Positions 1-5,352 of a stretch of DNA of 9,556 nucleotides are shown here, piece by piece (position 1 is the stretch's first letter; each line of letters starts with the position of its first letter). The position numbers and the translations under genes were made by a program. Under the pieces are notes generated by a model. That model had not been told where the DNA came from. It made no database searches and worked only from the letters and a program-made list of their open reading frames with translations. Source of the DNA: Pseudomonadota bacterium (GTDB taxonomy: Bacteria > Pseudomonadota > Alphaproteobacteria > Rhizobiales > Xanthobacteraceae); assembly GCA_023387555.1 (NCBI GenBank), contig JAEWHY010000530.1:1-9556 (forward strand), read 5' to 3'.

Positions 1-34
1 CCCCAACCCTCCCCCTTTCAGGGGGAGGGAGCAC
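1..34. repeat. C/G-rich perfect hairpin at the left window edge
   Basis: Positions 7-15 (CCCTCCCCC) pair perfectly with 21-29 (GGGGGAGGG) around a five-base loop. The hairpin starts 19 bases past the stop codon of the minus-strand substrate-binding protein gene, so it could end that transcript. No T-tract follows on the minus strand, so it is not a textbook intrinsic terminator. Its composition resembles the palindromic intergenic repeats common in Bradyrhizobium-like genomes; that comparison is from memory and untested. Confidence 0.5.
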
Positions 35-47
35 ACCGCGTTTGACG

Positions 48-1667
48 TTACGCCTTCACCAGCGCGCGATAATCCAGCCGCCGGTGGAACCAGTACTGAT
101 AGCCGGAGATGTTCTTCTGCATCGCGACGTTGGAATAGGGCTGGAACAGCGGGATGCGCGGGATGTCGGCAAAGGCGAGATCGACGAAGCCCTTCACGTC
201 CCTCTCGTATTTCGCCTTGTCGCCGACGGCGGCGGCGTCCACCGCACCGTCGATCATCGCGTCCATATCCTTCGACTGGTAGCTCATCGTGTTGAAGATG
301 GAATTCTTGCCGTGATAGCACCAGATGAAGAAATACTCGGGATAATCCAGCCAGCCCGAGAACACGTTCAGATAGAGCGGCAGCACCTTCTTGTTCAGTT
401 CGGTGCGGAAGTTCGAGCCGGGGATCTTGTTGATCGTGGTCTTGATGCCGATCTGGCCAAGACCCTCCTGGATCAGCACCGCGGTCGGCTCGTTGACGGT
501 GGCAAAACCCAGGTCAAACGACAGCGTCGTTTCAAAGCCGTTCGGATAGCCCGCTTCCGCCATCAGCGCCTTGGCCTTGGCGATATCGGTGGCGTAGCTC
601 GTCGGCTGCGGCCACGCCACCTGGGTCGCCGCGCCGGGCGCACGACCGAACAGCGGTGTGCCAAGGCCAAAAAGCACGGCATCGATGATCTTCTGATAAG
701 GCACGGCATAAGCGACGGCCTGCCGGACCTTCGGGTTGTCGAAGGGCGCGTTCTTCACATTCATGCCGAGATACTGGCAGCCGTTGGAGAACGGGGTCGA
801 TACGATGTTGAGCTTGCCGGCGTCCTTGAGTTCGACGAAATCCTTGTTCGGCAATTCGTAGGAGATGTCGGCATCGCCGCGCTCGAGCAACGCACGCCGG
901 TTGCCGGCGGACGGCACCATGCGCCAGATGATGCGGCGCGCCTTCGGCAGTTCGCCGCCCTTCCAGCCGTCGTAGCGCTCGAGAACGACTTCGGAGCCCG
1001 GCTGCCACTTGGTCACGCGATAGGCGCCGCTGCCCGCAGTGTTCTGCTTGGTGTATTCGAGACCCCAGGGGTCCTTTTCGGTCGCGTGCTTCTTGACGAG
1101 TTCGGAATTGAAGATCGCGGGCACCACCACCGCGAGATCGGGGATCGTCAGGCGATCCTTCTTCATGAAGTCGACGCGCACGGTGTTGTCGTCGACGATG
1201 ACGAACTGCTCGGGCTTGGTGAGCGAGCCGGCGCCCATCTGGAAGGTCGGGAAGCCGCCGACCGACACCGCGCGATCGAGCGACCATTTCACGTCCTTGG
1301 CCTTGACCGGCGTGCCGTCCTGGAAGGTCGCGTTCTTCTTCAGCTTGAAGGTCACGGACATGTCGCCGATGTTCATGTCGTCGGCGAGTTCGGGCTTGAA
1401 CTTGTCCTTGTCGTAATAGGGCTGGCCGGCCGGCCCGGTTTTCATCTCGTGGCTGATCAGGCGATCGTAGCAATTCCAGGCCACCTCGTAGCCGGGGACG
1501 TTGGTGCCGACGCCATGAATGTCGAGGTTGTTGGGTCCGCTTTCGGACACGACCAGAATGGTCTCGGATCGCGCCTGGGCCTTGGCGGGCGAGAAAATGG
1601 CGGGCGCTGAAACGGCGGATGTCGCGGCAATCGCAGTGGTCGATTTCAAAAATTCGCGGCGGTTCAT
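48..1667 (-). CDS. ABC transporter substrate-binding protein, family 5 (peptide/nickel-type)
   Basis: This 539-residue protein has the length and architecture of family 5 extracellular solute-binding proteins (DppA/OppA-like), which capture peptides or other small solutes in the periplasm and hand them to an ABC permease. The N-terminus carries a twin-arginine signal, NRREFLKS at residues 2-9, an Ala-rich hydrophobic stretch, and a likely cleavage site near AKA/AQA at residues 28-32. Family features include the FKLKKNATFQDGTPVKAKDVKWSLDRA segment (split here as FKLKKNATFQDG and TPVKAKDVKWSLDRA, about residues 107-134), the NVKNAPFDNPKVRQAVAYA region near 303-322, and AKALMAEAGYPNGFE near 365-380. 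The start is fixed by a strong GGAGG at 1675-1679, seven bases before the ATG. A hairpin lies just past the stop; whether permease genes follow cannot be seen because the window ends. The ligand cannot be read from sequence, so peptide uptake is only the family default. The Tat signal suggests it folds before export. Confidence 0.95.
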   Translation of the reverse strand: MNRREFLKSTTAIAATSAVSAPAIFSPAKAQARSETILVVSESGPNNLDIHGVGTNVPGYEVAWNCYDRLISHEMKTGPAGQPYYDKDKFKPELADDMNIGDMSVTFKLKKNATFQDGTPVKAKDVKWSLDRAVSVGGFPTFQMGAGSLTKPEQFVIVDDNTVRVDFMKKDRLTIPDLAVVVPAIFNSELVKKHATEKDPWGLEYTKQNTAGSGAYRVTKWQPGSEVVLERYDGWKGGELPKARRIIWRMVPSAGNRRALLERGDADISYELPNKDFVELKDAGKLNIVSTPFSNGCQYLGMNVKNAPFDNPKVRQAVAYAVPYQKIIDAVLFGLGTPLFGRAPGAATQVAWPQPTSYATDIAKAKALMAEAGYPNGFETTLSFDLGFATVNEPTAVLIQEGLGQIGIKTTINKIPGSNFRTELNKKVLPLYLNVFSGWLDYPEYFFIWCYHGKNSIFNTMSYQSKDMDAMIDGAVDAAAVGDKAKYERDVKGFVDLAFADIPRIPLFQPYSNVAMQKNISGYQYWFHRRLDYRALVKA

Positions 1668-1674
1668 AGGTGTG

Positions 1675-1679
1675 CCTCC
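1675..1679 (-). promoter_or_regulatory. Ribosome binding site of the substrate-binding protein gene
   Basis: On the minus strand GGAGG lies seven bases upstream of the ATG at 1665-1667. It supports this start, which also places the twin-arginine motif at residues 3-4 as expected. Confidence 0.8.
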
Positions 1680-1858
1680 GGGGTCCCTCTATGGGCGGCC
1701 TCGGACACACCTCCGCAAGGCGCATGCCAGCCGGCTGGCGGTCTCGGAGAATTTTAGCAACCCCTTGAGTTACCGTTAGAATCTGCCTGAAGCACGCTTT
1801 CCGCCAACGCCGGCAACAGGCCAGCCGCACGGCCGAATTGCATACAATGGCGTTATTT

Positions 1859-1877
1859 CTGATTAATTTCTAATCAG
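1859..1877. promoter_or_regulatory. Palindrome in an AT-rich island, possible operator
   Basis: CTGATTA at 1859-1865 and TAATCAG at 1871-1877 form perfect seven-base arms around a five-base spacer. The site sits in the only clearly AT-rich island (about 1840-1880) of an otherwise GC-rich gap, about 190 bases upstream of the substrate-binding protein start. The ATTA-N5-TAAT core fits dimeric regulators such as the LysR family (T-N11-A type), but no regulator gene is adjacent, so the assignment is open. Confidence 0.4.
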
Positions 1878-1948
1878 TTTTCGCCGGAAGATGCGTTTGC
1901 GTCCGCCCGGGCCACGGAACGACTGGGCGCCTCGCGCGTTTTGTTGCG

Positions 1949-2140
1949 ATGACCAGACTCCATCCGCCTCACGACCCAAGACGCAACCGCCGCCGGAATT
2001 CGCCATTCCACGTCCGGATCCGCGCCTTTGACGATGACGAGACCGACGACACCATCATCGGAATGGGTTTCGTCGATCTGATCGATACCAAGAGCGCGTC
2101 CGAGGCAGGCGCCCCTGCCTCATCCGGGACTGGCGCCTGA
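1949..2140 (+). CDS. Hypothetical small protein (doubtful)
   Basis: This frame would encode 63 residues: a basic N-terminal third rich in Arg and Pro, an acidic patch (DDDETDD at about residues 28-34), then a short stretch that looks protein-like (IIGMGFVDLIDTKS) and an Ala/Gly/Ser tail. In favour of coding, most third codon positions are G or C. Against it, I see no Shine-Dalgarno sequence before the ATG, GC-rich DNA yields such frames by chance, and I recognise no family. There is no signal peptide or membrane segment. Treat as a weak prediction. Confidence 0.3.
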   Translation: MTRLHPPHDPRRNRRRNSPFHVRIRAFDDDETDDTIIGMGFVDLIDTKSASEAGAPASSGTGA

Positions 2141-2290
2141 CGCCCCGTCGGCCCACCGCCTCACCAAACATCGCTGCGCCTTAAGGCCAGCCGACAGCCA
2201 ACCGCGCGGCATGGCTATTTCCGCCATCCTCCCTTAGATGTGCCCCGGATCGAGTAGCGGGCGGCACGCGAGAGCGCCGGCGAAAGACCT

Positions 2291-2325
2291 CGCGCCTCGC
2301 ACAGACCCCCGCGCCTCGCAAAGAC
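2291..2325. repeat. Tandem direct repeat just upstream of the LLM gene
   Basis: The 16-base unit CGCGCCTCGCAcAGAC at 2291-2306 recurs at 2310-2325 with one mismatch (A for C), a 19-base period. The second copy ends eight bases before the GTG start of the oxidoreductase gene, in the region where the leader or ribosome site should lie. It may be a paired regulator site or a chance local duplication. Confidence 0.5.
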
Positions 2326-2333
2326 TTCAGCCT

Positions 2334-3356
2334 GTGAAAAACATCGGTTTCCTGTCGTTCGGGCATTGGATGCCCTCACCGCATTCGCAAACGCGATCCG
2401 CCGCCGATGCGCTGCTGCAATCCATCGACCTCGCCGTCGCGGCCGAAGAACTGGGTGCGGACGGTGCGTATTTCCGCGTGCACCATTTCGCGCGCCAGCT
2501 TGCCTCGCCGTTCCCGCTGCTGGCGGCGATCGGCGCCAAGACCAGGCGCATCGAGATCGGCACCGCGGTCATCGACATGCGCTACGAAAATCCGCTCTAC
2601 ATGGCGGAAGACGCGGGCGCCGCCGACCTCATCGCCGGCGGACGCCTGCAGCTCGGCATCAGCCGCGGCTCGCCCGAACAGGTGATCGATGGCTGGCGCT
2701 ATTTTGGCTACCAGCCACCCGAGGGCCAGGACGATGCGGACATGGGCCGCCGCCATGCGGAGGTGCTGCTGGAAGTGCTGCTCGGCAAGGGATTTGCCAA
2801 GCCCAATCCACGGCCGATGTTTCCCAACCCGCCGGGCCTGTTGCGGGTCGAGCCGCATTCGGAAGGCCTGCGCGAGCGCATCTGGTGGGGCGCCGCGTCG
2901 AATGCGACCGCGGTCTGGGCGGCCAAGCTCGGGATGAACCTGCAAAGCTCGACGCTGAAGACCGACGAGTCCGGCAAGCCGTTCCACATTCAGCAGGCCG
3001 AGCAGATCCGTGCCTATCGCGCAGCCTGGAAGGAAGCCGGACACACGCGTACGCCGCGCGTCTCGGTCAGCCGCAGCATCTTCGCGCTGGTCGACGACCG
3101 CGACCGCGATTATTTCGGCGACGGCAACAAGGATCAGGACAGCATCGGCTATATCGACGAGAAGACGCGGGCGATCTTCGGCCGCAGCTATACGGCCGAA
3201 CCCGATGATTTGATCAAGCAGCTCCGGGAGGACGAAGCCATCGCGGAAGCCGACACGTTGCTGCTGACCGTGCCCAATCAACTCGGCGTCGACTACAATG
3301 CCCATGTGATCCGGTCGATCCTGACCTACATCGCACCGGCGCTTGGCTGGCGCTGA
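2334..3356 (+). CDS. LLM class (luciferase-like) flavin-dependent oxidoreductase
   Basis: The protein is 340 residues when read from the GTG at 2334. It belongs to the luciferase-like TIM-barrel flavoenzymes, which use reduced FMN or F420 to oxidise a small substrate; the substrate cannot be read from sequence. Supporting segments are the first strand NIGFLSFGHW (residues 3-12), GADGAYFRVHHFARQLASPFP (in two parts, GADGAYFRVHHFA and RQLASPFP, about 41-61), the barrel strand TRRIEIGTAVIDMRYENP (70-87), GGRLQLGISRGSPEQV (102-117), and WWGAASNATAVWAAKLGMN (184-202), typical of the family. I chose GTG because the protein then begins directly with the first strand; an ATG at 2238 would add 32 Pro/Arg/Ser-rich residues without family character. 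The ribosome site before the GTG is weak. It converges with the AtaL/SnoaL gene, 48 bases away, with a hairpin between. A partner flavin reductase is not present in the window. Confidence 0.92.
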   Translation: MKNIGFLSFGHWMPSPHSQTRSAADALLQSIDLAVAAEELGADGAYFRVHHFARQLASPFPLLAAIGAKTRRIEIGTAVIDMRYENPLYMAEDAGAADLIAGGRLQLGISRGSPEQVIDGWRYFGYQPPEGQDDADMGRRHAEVLLEVLLGKGFAKPNPRPMFPNPPGLLRVEPHSEGLRERIWWGAASNATAVWAAKLGMNLQSSTLKTDESGKPFHIQQAEQIRAYRAAWKEAGHTRTPRVSVSRSIFALVDDRDRDYFGDGNKDQDSIGYIDEKTRAIFGRSYTAEPDDLIKQLREDEAIAEADTLLLTVPNQLGVDYNAHVIRSILTYIAPALGWR

Positions 3357-3365
3357 CGACCGGAA

Positions 3366-3389
3366 CGCCGGGAGGGAAAGCTCCCGGCG
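3366..3389. terminator. Hairpin between convergent genes, probable bidirectional terminator
   Basis: CGCCGGGAG at 3366-3374 pairs perfectly with CTCCCGGCG at 3381-3389 across a six-base loop. It lies in the 48-base gap between two genes ending tail to tail, where a shared terminator is expected. There is no clear T-tract on either side, so termination efficiency is uncertain. Confidence 0.6.
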
Positions 3390-3404
3390 CCGTAGCCGCT
3401 GTCT

Positions 3405-4235
3405 TCAGACCGCGATTTTCTGGCCGGGCTGCTCGGCATAGACCGGCGCCACGTCGATGAACACGCGCAGTTCGCCGACCTTCTCGCCGTCCGGCCGCAG
3501 GATGCTGACGCAAGGGATCGTCACCTCCTGCCCGTCCTGGCGCGTGTAGGTCACCGCGGCTTCGAGGATGGTTTCGCCGGGATGGTCCCACCGGTTGACG
3601 AATGTGTGCCTCATGCCGCGGATGGTCGACCAGAACTGGCCGATCGCAGCGGCGATCTGGTCCGGGCCCTCGGCCGGCGGGAAATTGGCAAAGAACACGC
3701 GTGCCTTGTCCGCATGCATCGCCTTGAAGGGCTCGAGATCCATCGCATCGACGGTTTCGTAATAGCGCTTGATCAGCGCATCGCGGGCGCCCTTCATCTT
3801 GCGGATGGCGGCGAGCGTCGCATCGACCGCCTTGAGGTAATCGCGCTCGACGACCTTGCCGTATTCGACCTCCTCCGGGCTGCCATCGGCCACGCCGTCA
3901 AGCTTCAGCTTGAAGCTGAAGCGCAGGCCGAGCCCGTTCTCGTCCTCCTCGATCAGGTTGAGGATGGTGCCGAGCACCGAACCGTCCAGCCGCACGAATT
4001 CGACCCGCTGCTCGGGGACCAGCGTAATGCGCTCGCGGCACCGTTCGCCGCGAAACTCGATCTCGCGCACGAACACGGTATCGCTCTCGCGGTTCAGCAC
4101 CTTGCAGTGGGTCATCGCCGGCACGAACGGCAGTGCGTTGTCCGCCTTCATGACGAGGCCCTTCCAGACGTCGCTGCGCGTCAGCACCGGCTGGCCGGGT
4201 TCGTTGACAGGGATGCGCTTGGAAACCTCGATCAT
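3405..4235 (-). CDS. Two-domain protein: AtaL-like SRPBCC domain fused to SnoaL/NTF2-like domain
   Basis: The 276-residue protein appears to join two small-molecule-binding folds. Residues 1 to about 148 match the AtaL-like SRPBCC (DUF1857) pattern: an IPVNEPGQPVLTRSDVWKGL opening (8-27), NALPFVPAMTHCKVL (33-47), VREIEFRGERCRERITL (56-72), GTILNLIEEDENGLGLRFSF (89-108) and a closing helix with YLKAVDATLAAIRKMKG (133-149). Residues about 155-270 look like a SnoaL/NTF2-like domain: ALIKRYYETVDAMDLEPFKA (about 153-172), the polar-aromatic helix around FWSTIRGMRHTF (201-212), and the final strands VSILRPDGEKVGELRVFIDV (243-262). Both folds form cavities for hydrophobic compounds, and some members act as cyclases, hydratases or isomerases; which applies here is unknown. 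The ATG follows a strong GGAGGAGG (4241-4248). A TetR-type palindrome at 4267-4288 lies just upstream, overlapping its likely promoter. No signal peptide is seen, so it is probably cytosolic. Confidence 0.85.
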   Translation of the reverse strand: MIEVSKRIPVNEPGQPVLTRSDVWKGLVMKADNALPFVPAMTHCKVLNRESDTVFVREIEFRGERCRERITLVPEQRVEFVRLDGSVLGTILNLIEEDENGLGLRFSFKLKLDGVADGSPEEVEYGKVVERDYLKAVDATLAAIRKMKGARDALIKRYYETVDAMDLEPFKAMHADKARVFFANFPPAEGPDQIAAAIGQFWSTIRGMRHTFVNRWDHPGETILEAAVTYTRQDGQEVTIPCVSILRPDGEKVGELRVFIDVAPVYAEQPGQKIAV

Positions 4236-4240
4236 GGCAA

Positions 4241-4248
4241 CCTCCTCC
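4241..4248 (-). promoter_or_regulatory. Ribosome binding site of the AtaL/SnoaL gene
   Basis: GGAGGAGG on the minus strand ends five bases before the ATG at 4233-4235, fixing the start that begins with the conserved MIEVSKRIPVN opening. Confidence 0.8.
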
Positions 4249-4266
4249 CGAACGTTCTTGATTTCG

Positions 4267-4288
4267 TACCGTACCGAACGTTACGGTA
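4267..4288. promoter_or_regulatory. TetR-family operator O1 in the divergent gap
   Basis: This 22-base imperfect palindrome, centred on the AA at 4277-4278, has core CGTACCGAACGTTACG (4270-4285) with outer TAC and GTA arms also paired. Of the 22 bases, 18 match the reverse complement. The 21 bases at 4265-4285 recur at 5313-5333 with a single difference (C4274 against A5322). It lies 32 bases upstream of the AtaL/SnoaL start and 70 bases upstream of the TetR start. On the minus strand a weak promoter can be drawn (TTGTGA at 4308-4313, TTTACC at 4285-4290), and the operator overlaps its -10. A further short palindrome, GAACGTTC at 4250-4257, repeats the core 26 bases closer to the AtaL/SnoaL gene. 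Control by the adjacent TetR protein is inferred from position and recurrence. Confidence 0.75.
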
Positions 4289-4358
4289 AAAGTCCGGCCG
4301 CGGCTAGTCACAAGTTTTCGGCTGGCGTCGGACCGGATTCATTGGCATAGCCTAGGCC

Positions 4359-5096
4359 ATGGAATCGCTAAAGAAATCGGCATCACAGCCGGCCGCGACG
4401 GCTGCCGGGCGCAGCCCCGGCGTCAGCCCGCGCACCGCCATCAAGCGCGAGAAGATCGTCCGCTCGGCCGCCAAGCTGTTCCTGGAACGCGGCTACGACA
4501 GCGTGTCGATCAACGACATCATCGCGCAGGTCGGCGGCTCGAAGGAGACGATCTATTCGAACTTCGGCAACAAGGCGAAGCTGTTCGAGGCCGTGGTGCA
4601 GCAGCTCTGCTCGGACGTCACGATCAACATCGACACCCGACCGATCGGCTCGCTGGAGGAACAGGCCACGCGCATCGCCCACTCGTTCGTCGCGATGGTG
4701 CTGACGCCGCAGATCATTTCGTTCCACCGCCTGGTGACGTCGATCGGCCGCACGTTTCCAGCAGTGGGACGGCTGTTCTATCAGACCGGTCCGGAAACGG
4801 TGTATCGCATCTTCGCCGAATGGATTGCGCTGCATCAGCAGAACGGCACCATTCGCACCGACCAGGATGCCCGCCGCCTCGCCATCCTGTTTCATGACAT
4901 GCTGATCGGCGAGCAGATCCTGAGCTGGCTGACATCGGCATCGAGCCAGAAGGCTCGCGCGAAGCGGATCGACCAGACCGTCGAGCTTGCGGTTTCGGTC
5001 TTTCTCCGCGGCTGCGCCACCGGTGCCGGCACGAAGGCTGCGCCGCGCCGCGCCGCATCCGGCCGCGCCAAAGCCACGCAGGCGAAGTCCTCCTGA
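4359..5096 (+). CDS. TetR/AcrR family transcriptional regulator
   Basis: The 245-residue protein has a classic TetR DNA-binding domain at about residues 30-78: KIVRSAAKLFLERGYDSVSINDIIAQVGGSKETIYSNFGNKAKLFEAVV, seen as KIVRSAAKLFLERGYDSVS then INDIIAQVGGSKETIYSNFG and NKAKLFEAVV. The recognition helix is GGSKETIYSNF. Residues about 90-218 are the variable helical ligand-binding and dimer domain. The ends are unusual: a roughly 28-residue Ala/Ser/Pro-rich leader and a basic Ala/Arg/Lys-rich tail from about 222, both probably disordered. The ATG at 4359 is the only sensible start, since the next Met is residue 113, although its ribosome site is weak. It is divergent from the AtaL/SnoaL gene and upstream of the monooxygenase, and both are preceded by near-identical palindromes. 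It is therefore probably their local repressor, released by a compound related to the pathway substrate; the ligand is unknown. Confidence 0.95.
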   Translation: MESLKKSASQPAATAAGRSPGVSPRTAIKREKIVRSAAKLFLERGYDSVSINDIIAQVGGSKETIYSNFGNKAKLFEAVVQQLCSDVTINIDTRPIGSLEEQATRIAHSFVAMVLTPQIISFHRLVTSIGRTFPAVGRLFYQTGPETVYRIFAEWIALHQQNGTIRTDQDARRLAILFHDMLIGEQILSWLTSASSQKARAKRIDQTVELAVSVFLRGCATGAGTKAAPRRAASGRAKATQAKSS

Positions 5097-5281
5097 TCAC
5101 AGGCCGCCTTATCGCGCAGGTATCATCGCATCGCGCCTGGCCCTGATTTCACCGGAAATCCCTGCCCTTCTCTGCATCGCGCCGGCAAGCCGTTGCGGCC
5201 GCAACAATCCAACGCGCGCATAGGCAGGGTCTTGCGCGCCGTGCTCGGGCTGGCCGCGCCGACCACGCAAACAATTCGCCA

Positions 5282-5311
5282 TTGTCAAAGCCTCCATGCG
5301 CATGTCAGAAT
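5282..5311 (+). promoter_or_regulatory. Candidate promoter of the monooxygenase gene
   Basis: TTGTCA at 5282-5287 is a good -35-like hexamer (five of six matches to TTGACA, read with one substitution). An 18-base spacer leads to CAGAAT at 5306-5311, a weak -10 match (four of six). The operator begins two bases later, where a bound repressor would block initiation. This is a pattern match by eye. Confidence 0.35.
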
Positions 5312-5312
5312 G

Positions 5313-5333
5313 CGTACCGTAACGAACGTTACG
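5313..5333. promoter_or_regulatory. TetR-family operator O2 upstream of the monooxygenase
   Basis: The core CGTAACGAACGTTACG at 5318-5333 is a palindrome with perfect seven-base arms around the central AA. The whole 21-base segment matches 4265-4285 at 20 positions. It ends 19 bases before the monooxygenase ATG, between the candidate promoter and the ribosome site, the usual place for a repressor site. Its recurrence makes joint control with the divergent AtaL/SnoaL and TetR pair likely. Confidence 0.75.
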
Positions 5334-5352
5334 CTTTCAGGGAGGAAGCGGA

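Larger units (their letters stand above)
1668..2333. other. Gene-poor intergenic stretch between divergent genes
   Basis: This 666-base stretch separates the minus-strand substrate-binding protein gene from the plus-strand LLM oxidoreductase gene, so it should hold both promoters. It contains an AT-rich island with a palindrome near 1859-1877, a doubtful 63-codon reading frame at 1949-2140, and a tandem direct repeat at 2291-2325. Between 2141 and 2290 I see no gene, RNA or clear promoter. I could not assign confident -35/-10 boxes to either flanking gene. Confidence 0.6.
5097..5352. other. Gap between the TetR gene and the monooxygenase gene
   Basis: This 256-base stretch holds no supported gene. 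It contains a perfect 14-base palindrome, GTTGCGGCCGCAAC at 5192-5205, which could form a hairpin behind the TetR gene or bind a protein. The likely monooxygenase promoter and its operator occupy the last 70 bases. Confidence 0.5.

Noticed and set aside
46..52. CGTTACG at the end of the substrate-binding protein gene, resembling an operator arm
   Set aside because: Single arm within coding sequence and stop codon; no palindrome.
42..1610. 522-codon open frame on the plus strand, antisense to the substrate-binding protein
   Set aside because: Its translation is rich in Arg, His, Val and Leu with no recognisable domain, and it mirrors a clear solute-binding gene with signal peptide and ribosome site. 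Long antisense frames are expected in GC-rich DNA.
2238..2333. Extended 372-residue start for the LLM oxidoreductase
   Set aside because: The extra 32 residues are Pro/Arg/Ser-rich and cover the tandem repeat; the family fold starts at the GTG at 2334.
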